A DNA stretch of 64,000 nt from Promicromonospora sp. AC04 (GTDB lineage: Bacteria; Actinomycetota; Actinomycetes; Actinomycetales; Cellulomonadaceae). Positions within the stretch are counted from its first letter, which is position 1. Each line of letters starts with the position of its first letter. The translations under genes and the position numbers were made by a program. The notes beneath the pieces are model-generated. The model did no database searches. It was not told the origin of the DNA and was given only the letters and a program-made list of their open reading frames with translations. Shown here piece after piece: positions 1 to 7,487 of the stretch. The stretch is taken from NCBI RefSeq assembly GCF_003058225.1, contig NZ_QBUG01000001.1, forward strand, positions 372,001 through 436,000. The letters run 5' to 3'.

Positions 1-1425
1 CAGGTACTGGCTCAGCCCGCGCTTGACGAACCGGCCGTGACCGGCCCGGCCGTGGAACCCGCCGTCGTCCACGACCACCTCGCCGCGCGAGAGGACGACG
101 TCGACGTGCCCGTCCACCTCGAAGCCCTCCCACGCCGAGTGGTCCATGTTCATGTGGTGCGTCCTGACGCCGAGGGTGGTGAGCCCCGCGGGGTCGTACA
201 CGACGATGTCGGCGTCGGCCCCTGGCTGGATCACGCCCTTGGTGCCGTACATGCCGAACATGCGGGCCGGGGTCACCGAGCACAGCTCGACCCAGCGTTC
301 GAGCGAGATCCGCCCCGTCACCACGCCCTGGTAGAGCAGGTCCATGCGGTGCTCCACGGAGCCGATCCCGTTCGGGATGGCCCGGAAGTCGCCCCGGCCC
401 AGCTCCTTCTGGTCCTTCATGCAGAACGGGCAGTGGTCCGTGGAGACCACCTGCAGGTCGTTGGTGCGCAGTGCCTGCCACATCGCGTCCTGGTGTCCCT
501 CCGCCCGCGCGCGCAACGGGGTGGAGCACACCCACTTCGCGCCCTCGAACGTGCCGAACTCCTCGCTCGACGCCCCGAGCTGCTCCTCCAGCGACAGGTA
601 CAGGTACTGCGGGCAGGTCTCGCCGAACACGTTCTTGCCCGCGTCGCGGGCGGCCGCGAGCTGGGCGACCGCCTGCTTGGCGCTGACGTGCACCACGTAC
701 AGGGGCGCGCCCGTGAGGTCGGCCAGCATGATCGCCCGGTGCGTCGCCTCCTCCTCCATCTGCCAGGGCCGTGCGAGCCCGTGGTAGTACGGATCCGTCT
801 TGCCCGCCGCCACGAGCTGGCCGGCCAGGACGTCGATCGCCGGGCCGTTCTCGGCGTGCATCATCGTCAGCAGGCCCTCGTCGCGGGCCACCTGCATGGC
901 GCGCAGGATCTGGGCGTCGTCGGCGTAGAAGACGCCGGGGTAGGCCATGAACATCTTGTAGCTCGTGACGCCCTCGTCGACGAGGGTGCGCATCGCGGCG
1001 AGCGCGTCGTCGTCCACCCCGCCGACGATCTGGTGGAACGAGTAGTCGATGGCGCAGTTGCCGGCCGCGCGCTTGTGCCAGGCCTCGAGGCCGTCCTGCA
1101 CGCGCTCGCCCTGCCGCTGCACCGCGAAGTCGACTATCGAGGTGGTGCCGCCCCACGCCGCGGCGGTGGTGCCCGTCTCGAACGTGTCGCTGGCGGCGGT
1201 GCCGCCGAACGGCAGCTCCATGTGGGTGTGCGCGTCGATACCGCCGGGCACCACGTACTTGCCGGTCGCGTCGATCACGCGGTCCGCGGTCGCCGCCAGG
1301 TCCGCCCCCAGGGCGGTGCTTCCAGGGGCGACGACGGCCACTACCGTCTCGCCGTCGATCAGCACGTCCGCCTCGACCGTGCCGGTCGCGTTCACGACCG
1401 TTCCGCCGGTGATGAGTGTCGTCAT
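1..1425 (-). CDS. hydA: Dihydropyrimidinase / D-hydantoinase, 3' end beyond window
   Basis: Cyclic amidohydrolase that opens dihydropyrimidine (or hydantoin) rings to N-carbamoyl amino acids in reductive pyrimidine breakdown; cytoplasmic, Zn-dependent. Reading from the ATG at 1425 the 475 visible codons show the metal-binding HTH motif (His66, His68, in DAHTHMELPFGG), the lysine that is carboxylated in this family (Lys157 in SYKMFMAYPG), and the later GETCPQYL and STDHCPF blocks. The family is about 460-480 residues, so only the last few residues lie off the left edge. It follows the amidase gene by 56 bp on the same strand, so the two probably form one transcript, with ring opening (this gene) feeding decarbamoylation (the neighbour). 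An allantoinase is possible but less likely given the amidase partner. Confidence 0.93.
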   Translation of the reverse strand, partial: MTTLITGGTVVNATGTVEADVLIDGETVVAVVAPGSTALGADLAATADRVIDATGKYVVPGGIDAHTHMELPFGGTAASDTFETGTTAAAWGGTTSIVDFAVQRQGERVQDGLEAWHKRAAGNCAIDYSFHQIVGGVDDDALAAMRTLVDEGVTSYKMFMAYPGVFYADDAQILRAMQVARDEGLLTMMHAENGPAIDVLAGQLVAAGKTDPYYHGLARPWQMEEEATHRAIMLADLTGAPLYVVHVSAKQAVAQLAAARDAGKNVFGETCPQYLYLSLEEQLGASSEEFGTFEGAKWVCSTPLRARAEGHQDAMWQALRTNDLQVVSTDHCPFCMKDQKELGRGDFRAIPNGIGSVEHRMDLLYQGVVTGRISLERWVELCSVTPARMFGMYGTKGVIQPGADADIVVYDPAGLTTLGVRTHHMNMDHSAWEGFEVDGHVDVVLSRGEVVVDDGGFHGRAGHGRFVKRGLSQYL

Positions 1426-1481
1426 CGTGCCTCCATGTGGGTGTGCAGGGTTCGTCCGGTTCGCTCTGGCGCGTCCTCGCG

Positions 1482-2330
1482 CTACGGCGCGGTGATGGCG
1501 GTGTAGGCGTCCGGACGACGGTCGCGGAAGAACTGCCACCGCTCGCGGACCTCGCGCACCTGGTCGAGGTCGAGGTCACGCACCACCAGCTCGTCCTGGG
1601 TCGAGGAAGCGATCTCCCCCACGTACTTCCCGTCCGGCCCGACGGCGTACGAGGACCCGTAGAAGTTCACCGCCTCGTCGCCGTACTCGTTGTCCTCCAG
1701 GCCCACCCGGTTGTTCGCCACGACGAAGTAGCCGTTGGCGACCGCGGCGGCCGGCTGCTCGATCTCCCAGAGCCGGTTGGACAGCCCGGGCTTGGTCGCG
1801 TTGGGGTTGAAGACGATCTGCGCGCCGTTCAGCGCCAGCTCGCGCCAGCCCTCGGGGAAGTGCCGGTCGTAGCAGATGTAGACGCCGATCTTGCCGACGG
1901 CGGTGTCGAAGACCGGGAAGCCCAGGTTGCCGGGCCGGAAGTAGAACTTCTCCCAGAACTTGTCGAGGTTCGGGATGTGGTGCTTGCGGTAGCTGCCGAG
2001 CACGGTGCCGTCGGCGTCGACCACCACCGCCGTGTTGTACAGGACGCCCGGCTGGGCCTCCTCGTAGATCGGCAGCACCATGACGATGCCCAGCTCGGCC
2101 GCGAGCGCCGCGAACCGCTCGACCGTCGGGCCGTCGGCCGGCTCGGCGTACCGGTAGTAGGCCGGGTCCTGCGTGATCCCGAAGTACGGGCCGTAGAACA
2201 GCTCCTGGAAGGCGATCACCTGGGCGCCCTGGCTCGCCGCCTCGCGGGCCCAGCCCTCGTGGAGGGCGATCATGGACTCCTTGTCGCCGGTCCAGCGGGC
2301 CTGTGTGAACGCAACTCGGATGGTGCTCAT
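1482..2330 (-). CDS. Nitrilase-superfamily N-carbamoyl-beta-alanine amidohydrolase (beta-ureidopropionase type)
   Basis: Hydrolyses N-carbamoyl-beta-amino acids (or N-carbamoyl amino acids) to the amino acid, CO2 and ammonia, the last step of reductive pyrimidine catabolism. The 282-residue protein has the full nitrilase triad: Glu43 (FQELFYGP), Lys116 (YRKHHIP) and Cys153 (YICYDRHFPE). The start ATG at 2330 directly precedes MSTIRVAFTQ, the usual N-terminus of this family. It is the first gene of a two-gene unit with the downstream dihydropyrimidinase, which supports the ureidopropionase role over agmatine-type (N-carbamoylputrescine) amidases. No dihydropyrimidine dehydrogenase is in the window. 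Confidence 0.92.
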   Translation of the reverse strand: MSTIRVAFTQARWTGDKESMIALHEGWAREAASQGAQVIAFQELFYGPYFGITQDPAYYRYAEPADGPTVERFAALAAELGIVMVLPIYEEAQPGVLYNTAVVVDADGTVLGSYRKHHIPNLDKFWEKFYFRPGNLGFPVFDTAVGKIGVYICYDRHFPEGWRELALNGAQIVFNPNATKPGLSNRLWEIEQPAAAVANGYFVVANNRVGLEDNEYGDEAVNFYGSSYAVGPDGKYVGEIASSTQDELVVRDLDLDQVREVRERWQFFRDRRPDAYTAITAP

Positions 2331-2666
2331 TCGAACTCCCTCGCCTCAGCAGGTGATCAGCAAAGCCGGGACCTGTTTCGGCTGCGAGCACCTATCCGTT
2401 TCCGGGACGTGACAACTGTTCCGAACCGCGCGCCGGTTGACACAGCCGTTCGGACGGGACCCGGATCGCGCGGCGACGCTCACAGCGAATCCGCGGGCCA
2501 GGTCGAATCCGGCCGGTGTATCGTGACGGCGGGTCGCGAGCCTGCTTTGGCTCGTTGACGTGGCTCTCAGTGTGAGCCGCTTCCCGCCTGGACGCGAGAT
2601 GGCGCGTCGCTGCTCACCCATGGCTGCTCAGGCTGTGGGCTGTTCGACGACCCCTGGAGCCATCGC
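2331..2666. other. Divergent intergenic region between pyrimidine operon and F420-type ABC operon
   Basis: A 336-bp spacer with no supported gene. It must hold the promoters of both divergent operons. The right half (about 2528-2640) is rich in perfect short stems and is listed separately as a candidate structured leader. No clear consensus promoter pair could be fixed by eye. Confidence 0.7.
2528..2608 (+). promoter_or_regulatory. Candidate structured 5' leader of the ABC operon (three-way junction plus hairpin)
   Basis: Seen directly: GGCGGG (2528-2533) pairs with CCCGCC (2583-2588) and encloses two hairpins, CGAGCC/GGCTCG (2537-2542 with 2549-2554, 6-nt loop) and a 7-bp stem 2560-2566 with 2574-2580 (one G-U, 7-nt loop TCAGTGT). 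A further perfect hairpin GACGCG/CGCGTC (2591-2608) follows. The start codon of the substrate-binding protein lies 59 nt downstream. The arrangement resembles a riboswitch aptamer, but no known class (cobalamin, TPP, SAM) signature is recognisable, and high G+C makes stems easy to find. Confidence 0.4.
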
Positions 2667-3671
2667 GTGAACCCCCGCCGCGTCCGTCAATTTGCCCTGC
2701 CCGTGATTGCCGCCGCCGCGGCGCTCGCCCTCGCCGCCTGCTCGGCCACCGCCTCCGGTGCGGCCGACGCCGGGGGCGCGACGCCGCCGTCGGGCAGCTA
2801 TCCCGTCACCCTCGACAACTGCGGCTTCGAGACCCAGGTCGAGGCGCCGCCCGAGCGGGTGGTGACCATCAAGTCGTCCACCACGGAGATGCTGCTGGCG
2901 CTCGGCCTGGGCGACCGGATCGTCGGCTCGGCGTTCCTCGACGGGCCCGTGCCGGACTCGCTGGAGACCGTGCCCGCCGTCGAGGAGCCGTTCGCCACCG
3001 AGGCGCCGGGCTCCGAGGCCACGCTCGAGCTGGAGCCCGACCTCGTCTACGCCGGCTGGGAGTCCAACCTGACGGCGGAGACCGCGGGCGACCGCGAGAC
3101 CCTCGCCAAGCTCGGCGTCGCCACCTACGTCTCCCCCGCCGCCTGCAAGGAGGACGGGTACATGCCCGACCCGCTCACCTTCGACACGGTGTTCGCGGAG
3201 ATCGAGGAGGTCGGCTCCCTGTTCGCCGCCGACGACGCCGCGGCCGCGCTCGTCGAGGAGCAGCGCGCGGCGCTCGACGCGATCGAGCCCGACGACCGCG
3301 GCCTGACGGCGCTGTGGTGGTCCTCGGGCGATGACACCCCGTACGTGGGCGCGGGCATCGGCGCGCCCCAGATGATCATGGACGCGGCCGGGCTGACCAA
3401 CGTCTCGGCCGACGTCCACGACACCTGGACCTCGCTGGGCTGGGAGAACGTGGTCGAGGCGGACCCCGACGTGCTCGTGCTGGTCGACGCCGCGTGGAAC
3501 CCCGCGGACGCGAAGATCGAGACGCTGGAGTCCAACCCGGCCACCCGTGAGATGACCGCGGTCAAGGAAGGTCGCTACGTGGTGGTGCCGTTCCCGGCGA
3601 CCGAGGCCGGCGTGCGGAACGTGGATGCCGTGGCCTCGGTGGTGGACCAGCTGGCGGACCTCGACCTGTGA
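2667..3671 (+). CDS. ABC transporter substrate-binding lipoprotein, proposed F420-0 uptake type
   Basis: Periplasmic-binding-type lipoprotein for a FecCD-class importer; anchored outside the membrane through Cys25 of the lipobox LAAC after a short signal peptide. Residues after about 45 form the BtuF/FepB-like fold (PERVVTIKSSTTEMLLALGL, then LEPDLVYAGWESN). The overall sequence, including VTLDNCGFETQVEAPPERVV, is like the actinobacterial family proposed to bind coenzyme F420-0. The start is the GTG at 2667. The stop overlaps the permease start by 4 bases. Cobalamin or ferri-siderophore binding is the alternative; the F420 call rests on family resemblance and on cofE and F420 enzymes elsewhere in this window. 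Confidence 0.82.
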   Translation: MNPRRVRQFALPVIAAAAALALAACSATASGAADAGGATPPSGSYPVTLDNCGFETQVEAPPERVVTIKSSTTEMLLALGLGDRIVGSAFLDGPVPDSLETVPAVEEPFATEAPGSEATLELEPDLVYAGWESNLTAETAGDRETLAKLGVATYVSPAACKEDGYMPDPLTFDTVFAEIEEVGSLFAADDAAAALVEEQRAALDAIEPDDRGLTALWWSSGDDTPYVGAGIGAPQMIMDAAGLTNVSADVHDTWTSLGWENVVEADPDVLVLVDAAWNPADAKIETLESNPATREMTAVKEGRYVVVPFPATEAGVRNVDAVASVVDQLADLDL

Positions 3672-4693
3672 GCCGGACGTCGAGCCTGTCGGGGCTCGCC
3701 CTGCCCGCCGCGGCGCTCGTCCTCGTGCTGAGCGTCGGCGTCGCGGTGACCATCGGGCCGGCGGACCTGGCCCTGCCCGAGGTGGGCCGGTCGCTCGCGA
3801 CCCACCTGGGGGTTGACGGCTTCCTCGGCCTGGAGCCGCTTTCTGCGCTGCGCGACGGCATGGTGTGGCAGCTGCGGATGCCCCGGATCCTCACCGCGGC
3901 CGCCGTCGGCGCGGGGCTCGCGCTGTGCGGCGCGGTGATGCAGTCGCTGACGCGCAACCCGCTCGCCGACCCGTACCTGCTGGGGCTGTCGTCGGGCGCG
4001 TCGCTGGGCGCGGTGCTGGTGCTGCTGGCGGGTGTCCCGCTGCTGCTACCGGTCGCGGCGTTCGCCGGGGCGGTCGGGGCGCTCGCCCTCGCGCTCGCCC
4101 TGGCCGGCGCGCTCGGCGCGATCACGCCCACCCGCACGGTGCTGGCCGGGCTCGCGATCAGCCAGCTCTGCGCGGCGGCCGTGTCGTTCGTGATCTTCTG
4201 GTCGGCCAAGGGCGACGCGTTCCGCGAGGTGCTGTCGTGGCTGATGGGCTCGGTCGCTTCGGCCACCTGGACCTCCGTGGCGATCGCCGGCGGCGCCGTC
4301 CTGGTGCTCGGCACGCTGCTCGCGCTGACCGGCTCCGTGCTCGACGCGTTCACGTTCGGGGACACTGCGGCCGCCGCCCTCGGCGTCCCCGTGAACCGGG
4401 CCCGGTGGGTCCTGCTGATCGGCGTCGCCCTGCTGACCGGGGCGCTCGTGTCGCAGAGCGGGTCCATCGGGTTCGTCGGGCTGATCCTGCCGCACGCGGT
4501 GCGGCTGTTCACGGGCGCGCGGCACCGGCTGCTGCTGCCGCTGTCGGCGCTGGCCGGTGCCTCGTTCCTGGTCTGGGCCGACACCCTGGCCCGCACCATC
4601 TTCGAGCCGCGCGAGCTGCCGGTCGGGATCGTCACGGCGGCGATCGGCGCCCCTGTCTTCGCGTTCCTCCTCTGGAAGGGAAACCGCCGTTGA
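3668..4693 (+). CDS. FecCD-family ABC transporter permease, proposed F420-0 uptake
   Basis: Integral-membrane permease of the BtuC/FecCD type; 341 residues with about ten hydrophobic segments. Family blocks are clear: QLRMPRILTAAAVGAGLALCGAVMQ, NPLADPYLLGLSSGAS and the C-terminal GFVGLILPHAVR segment that contacts the ATPase. The start GTG (3668) overlaps the preceding TGA (GTGA), implying translational coupling. The stop TGA (4691-4693) lies inside the left arm of a 58-bp palindromic element that spans the junction with the ATPase gene. Confidence 0.88.
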   Translation: MSRTSSLSGLALPAAALVLVLSVGVAVTIGPADLALPEVGRSLATHLGVDGFLGLEPLSALRDGMVWQLRMPRILTAAAVGAGLALCGAVMQSLTRNPLADPYLLGLSSGASLGAVLVLLAGVPLLLPVAAFAGAVGALALALALAGALGAITPTRTVLAGLAISQLCAAAVSFVIFWSAKGDAFREVLSWLMGSVASATWTSVAIAGGAVLVLGTLLALTGSVLDAFTFGDTAAAALGVPVNRARWVLLIGVALLTGALVSQSGSIGFVGLILPHAVRLFTGARHRLLLPLSALAGASFLVWADTLARTIFEPRELPVGIVTAAIGAPVFAFLLWKGNRR

Positions 4694-5631
4694 GTGCTGG
4701 ACATCTGTTGGGGGAGGGCGCCCCGACCGAACAAGTACCCAGCACTCAGCGAGCGGGGCTGGCGGCCCGGCGGGTCTCCTGGGAGATCGACGGGCGACTG
4801 ATCCTGGACGGTGTCGCTGTGCTCACCCCGGCGGGCGCCGTCACCGGGCTGCTCGGCCCGAACGGGTCGGGCAAGTCCACGCTGCTGCGAGTCCTGGCAG
4901 GAGTGCAGGCCGCGGGGCGTGCGGTGTCGCCGTCGGGCGCGACGTCGGCGGCGGCCGAGCAGTCCGCCGCAGCGCCGTCCGCCACCGGGCCGTCCGCGTC
5001 GCCGGCGTCGGTGTCGGTCTCGCCGACGGAGACGACGTTCGGCGGGGCCGACCTGGGCGCGATGCCTCGCCGCGAGCGCGCCCGCGTGCTCGCCCTCGTC
5101 GAGCAGGACGCCACCACCGACCTGCCGCTGTCCGTGCTGGACGCCGTGCTGCTGGGCCGGATCCCGCACCGCTCCCTGCTGGCGGGCGACTCGGACGCGG
5201 ACCGCGCGGCCGCGCACGCGGCCCTCGAGGCGGCGGGCGCCAAGGAGCTCGCGGACCGCGAGGTCGGCACCCTGTCGGGCGGCGAGCGCCAGCGCGTGCA
5301 CATGGCGCGCGCCCTGGCGCAGCAGCCGCGCCTGCTCCTGCTCGACGAGCCGACCAACCACCTGGACATCGCCGCCCAGCTGCAAGCCATGCGGGTGCTG
5401 CGCGACCTCGCGGCGGACGGCGTGACCGTCGTCGCCGCCCTGCACGACCTCAACCTCGCCGCCTCGACCTGCGACCACCTGGTGCTGCTCGACCACGGCC
5501 GGGTCGTCGCGGCGGGGCCGGTCGACGACGTGCTCGTCCCGGCGGTGCTGGAGCCGGTCTACGGCGTGCGCCTGGACGTGCTGCCGCACCCGCGCACGGG
5601 GCGTCCGGTACTGGCCTTCGAGCAGGGCTGA
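4690..5631 (+). CDS. ABC transporter ATP-binding protein, proposed F420-0 uptake
   Basis: FepC/BtuD-type ATPase powering the importer. Walker A is GPNGSGKSTLL, the signature LSGGERQRV, Walker B LLLLDEPTNHLD, and the H-loop lies in ALHDLNLA. The start is hard to place: no ATG or GTG lies in frame before the domain, and TTG at 4690 (overlapping the permease stop) or TTG at 4708 are the only conventional choices. Either start lies inside the palindromic element, so the first 20 or so residues are encoded by repeat DNA. Between Walker A and the Q-loop there is an unusual Ala/Ser/Pro-rich insertion of about 36 residues (about nt 4915-5030) where relatives have a short strand turn. Confidence 0.85.
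   Translation: MSAGHLLGEGAPTEQVPSTQRAGLAARRVSWEIDGRLILDGVAVLTPAGAVTGLLGPNGSGKSTLLRVLAGVQAAGRAVSPSGATSAAAEQSAAAPSATGPSASPASVSVSPTETTFGGADLGAMPRRERARVLALVEQDATTDLPLSVLDAVLLGRIPHRSLLAGDSDADRAAAHAALEAAGAKELADREVGTLSGGERQRVHMARALAQQPRLLLLDEPTNHLDIAAQLQAMRVLRDLAADGVTVVAALHDLNLAASTCDHLVLLDHGRVVAAGPVDDVLVPAVLEPVYGVRLDVLPHPRTGRPVLAFEQG
4691..4748. repeat. Palindromic element, copy 1 (arms TGAGTGCTGG/CCAGCACTCA)
   Basis: Perfect 10-bp arms TGAGTGCTGG (4691-4700) and CCAGCACTCA (4739-4748) flank a 38-nt core. The same arms, longer and perfect, recur at 37132-37192 with an unrelated core. This copy sits exactly on the permease/ATPase junction: its left arm supplies the permease stop and its interior supplies the only start codons of the ATPase. 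Confidence 0.8.
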
Positions 5632-5638
5632 GGTCGAG

Positions 5639-5663
5639 GCCCGGACTCATTCGTGTCCCGGGC
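5639..5663 (+). terminator. Hairpin after ABC operon
   Basis: GCCCGG (5639-5644) pairs with CCGGGC (5658-5663) around a 13-nt loop, eight bases after the ATPase stop. There is no U-tract. It may be a weak terminator or attenuator before the next gene. Confidence 0.4.
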
Positions 5664-5686
5664 TGACGGATGCTCGCGCCTGAACG

Positions 5687-6094
5687 ATGATGGGGGCCAT
5701 GGCCGCTCCAGAGTTCGTCGTCCAGGCAGGCAAGGTTCTCAACCCGTGGGTGCTCCGCGTCGCCGGACGCATCCCGCCGTGGGTGGTGCTGCACCACGCG
5801 GGACGCAAGTCCGGCAAGGAGTACACCACTCCCCTGGTCGCGTTCGCGGCCCGGCCCGAGCAGGAGATCGTGGCGGTGATTCCGCTGCCGTGGGGCTCGG
5901 GCACCGACTGGGCCCGCAACACGATGAGCGCCGGGACGGTGCGGCTGACGCGCGGCGGTTCCGAGTTCCTGGTGAAGGACGTGCGGCTCGTGCCCGCGGA
6001 CGACGCAGTCGGGTGGCTCTCGGCGGTGCCGTCGATGCTCCTGTCGGCTGTCGGCATCGAGGAGTGCCTGGTCGGGACGCTGCACCCGGCCTGA
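5687..6094 (+). CDS. Nitroreductase-family deazaflavin (F420)-dependent oxidoreductase
   Basis: Small (135 aa) split-beta-barrel protein of the mycobacterial Ddn/PF04075 group, which reduces substrates with F420H2. The diagnostic stretch is PWVVLHHAGRKSGKEYTTPL followed by VIPLPWGSGTDWARNT and a terminal strand with VRLTRGG. Two start codons are possible, ATG 5687 and ATG 5699 (MAAPEF); the second matches usual family length equally well. It lies 55 bp after the proposed F420-0 importer on the same strand, so it may be a consumer of the imported cofactor. The substrate is unknown. Confidence 0.85.
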   Translation: MMGAMAAPEFVVQAGKVLNPWVLRVAGRIPPWVVLHHAGRKSGKEYTTPLVAFAARPEQEIVAVIPLPWGSGTDWARNTMSAGTVRLTRGGSEFLVKDVRLVPADDAVGWLSAVPSMLLSAVGIEECLVGTLHPA

Positions 6095-6163
6095 TCGCCG
6101 TCGTCCGACGCCGTGGCCTGATCGTGGTTGGTCGCGTGTCATTGGGTGCCTCGGCGCGGGAGT

Positions 6164-6658
6164 ATGTTTCGCGTCGTGATCTTGCGCACAGCCACCCTGT
6201 CTGATGCCGCCGCGGTCGCCCGGGTGCACCACACGACCTGGGTCTCGACCTACGGGGCGATCCTCCCTCCCGAGTTCTGGGCCACGGCCACGCTCGAGCG
6301 CCGCACCACGACATGGGAGCGGTGGCTCTCGAACGGCGCGGCGCCCGTCATCGCCGACGCCGACGGCGAGGTGGTGGGCATCGCGATGTCCGGCGACGCT
6401 GTCGAGCAGGAGGACGTCCTGCCTGTTCGCGACCGCCAGCTCTACCTGCTCTACGTCCTGGCGGCGTACCACGGGACCGGCGTCGGGCAGGCGCTGCTGG
6501 ACGCCGTCGTGCCGCCCGGGACCGGGGCGCAGCTGTGGGTGGCGGAGGACAACCCGCGGGCCCGCCGCTTCTACGAGCGCAACGGGTTCGTCATGGAGGG
6601 TGCCCGGGTCGTCGACGCGAGCACCGCTGACCTCGCCGAGGTACGCATGGTCAGGTAG
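6164..6658 (+). CDS. GNAT-family N-acetyltransferase
   Basis: Acetyl-CoA-dependent transferase of about 164 residues. The CoA-binding motif A is LYLLYVLAAYHGTGVGQALLD, followed by AEDNPRARRFYERNGF (motif B). The ATG at 6164 is preferred because it gives an N-terminus collinear with the next gene, its paralogue; an upstream in-frame ATG at 6128 and a GTG at 6176 are alternatives. Substrate unknown. Confidence 0.82.
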   Translation: MFRVVILRTATLSDAAAVARVHHTTWVSTYGAILPPEFWATATLERRTTTWERWLSNGAAPVIADADGEVVGIAMSGDAVEQEDVLPVRDRQLYLLYVLAAYHGTGVGQALLDAVVPPGTGAQLWVAEDNPRARRFYERNGFVMEGARVVDASTADLAEVRMVR

Positions 6659-6677
6659 TCGGGTTACCGTTCCACTC

Positions 6678-7166
6678 ATGTCTGACTTCCATATCCGCGC
6701 CTCGACCCCGGACGACGCCGTCGGTATCGCCGCGGTGCACTGGACCACCCGGCGCGCGGTGTACGGCGAGCTCCTCCCGCCCGAGCACTGGGAGACCGAG
6801 ACGCTCGGCACCCGCACGGAGGGCTGGATGCGTGTCCTCGCCGCCGGCAACAAGGCACTCGTCGCCGAGGTGGGCGAGAAGATCGTCGGTTTCGCGATGA
6901 AGAACCCATCCGGGCCGCACCTGGGCCACCCGCCGGCCCGGGCCATCGAGCTGCACGAGCTGTACGTCGACCCGGACTTCCACGGCACCAACGTCGGCCA
7001 CGCCCTGCTGGAGAACGCCCTCCCGCCCGGCACCCCGGCCCAGCTGTGGACGTTCGCGTCCAGCCCGCGGGCACGCAAGTTCCTCCAGCGCGCGGGATTC
7101 CTGCCCGACGGCGTCACGGCCACCGACCCCGACACGAACGTGCTGGAGGTCCGGCTGGTCCGCTGA
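6678..7166 (+). CDS. GNAT-family N-acetyltransferase, tandem paralogue
   Basis: 162 residues starting at ATG 6678 (MSDFHIRASTPDD). It has the GNAT core IELHELYVDPDFHGTNVGHALLEN and SSPRARKFLQRAGF. It is clearly related to the previous gene (both have the order xIRxxTxxDAxxIAxVHxTT ... PPGTxAQLW), so the pair arose by tandem duplication. It begins 19 bp after the previous stop and is probably co-transcribed. Confidence 0.85.
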   Translation: MSDFHIRASTPDDAVGIAAVHWTTRRAVYGELLPPEHWETETLGTRTEGWMRVLAAGNKALVAEVGEKIVGFAMKNPSGPHLGHPPARAIELHELYVDPDFHGTNVGHALLENALPPGTPAQLWTFASSPRARKFLQRAGFLPDGVTATDPDTNVLEVRLVR

Positions 7167-7189
7167 GGCCGGCGGGTGGCGTGGCCGCC

Positions 7190-7385
7190 GCCGAACCGCA
7201 AGTTGGTCGTCGGTTGATGGGCCGAGCCGCAAGGTGCGAGTCCATCCGAGCCGCCGAGCAAGCGCAACGTTCGGTTGGACGCCTTCGACGACGATTAGCT
7301 TGCGGTTCGGCGAGCGTGGATCGGCAAGTAGCTTGCGGTTCGGCGCGCGGCCGGCCGATCGATGGGCGGGCAAGTTGCGGTTCGC
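7190..7385. repeat. Cluster of 13-mer CTTGCGGTTCGGC repeats in both orientations
   Basis: The 321-bp spacer 7167-7487 has no gene but contains the 13-mer CTTGCGGTTCGGC exactly at 7299-7311 and 7332-7344, a partial copy (TTGCGGTTCG) at about 7375-7384, its exact reverse complement at 7190-7202 and a one-mismatch reverse complement at 7221-7233. Function unknown; it could be nested palindromes or a regulator-binding array. Confidence 0.75.
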
Positions 7386-7487
7386 TGGCGTCCGGCAATC
7401 CGATGCCGGCTGTCCAACACCTCGACTCGGCTCGGCCCCGCGGGAAACCTCTCGATCGGATCGCGCCGGGCGTGCCACGATGCCGCC

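Noticed and set aside
2490-2660. Cobalamin or TPP riboswitch upstream of the ABC importer
   Set aside because: The cobalamin GCCACTG box and the TPP CTGAGA/ACCTGATC elements are missing on both strands.
3562-7267. Long minus-strand open frames opposite the ABC operon and acetyltransferases
   Set aside because: These are high-GC antisense frames with Arg/Ala/Pro/Gly-heavy translations and no recognisable domain, lying opposite genes with clear motifs.
7167-7487. CRISPR array
   Set aside because: The 13-mer copies are too short, occur in both orientations and are irregularly spaced; no cas genes are present.
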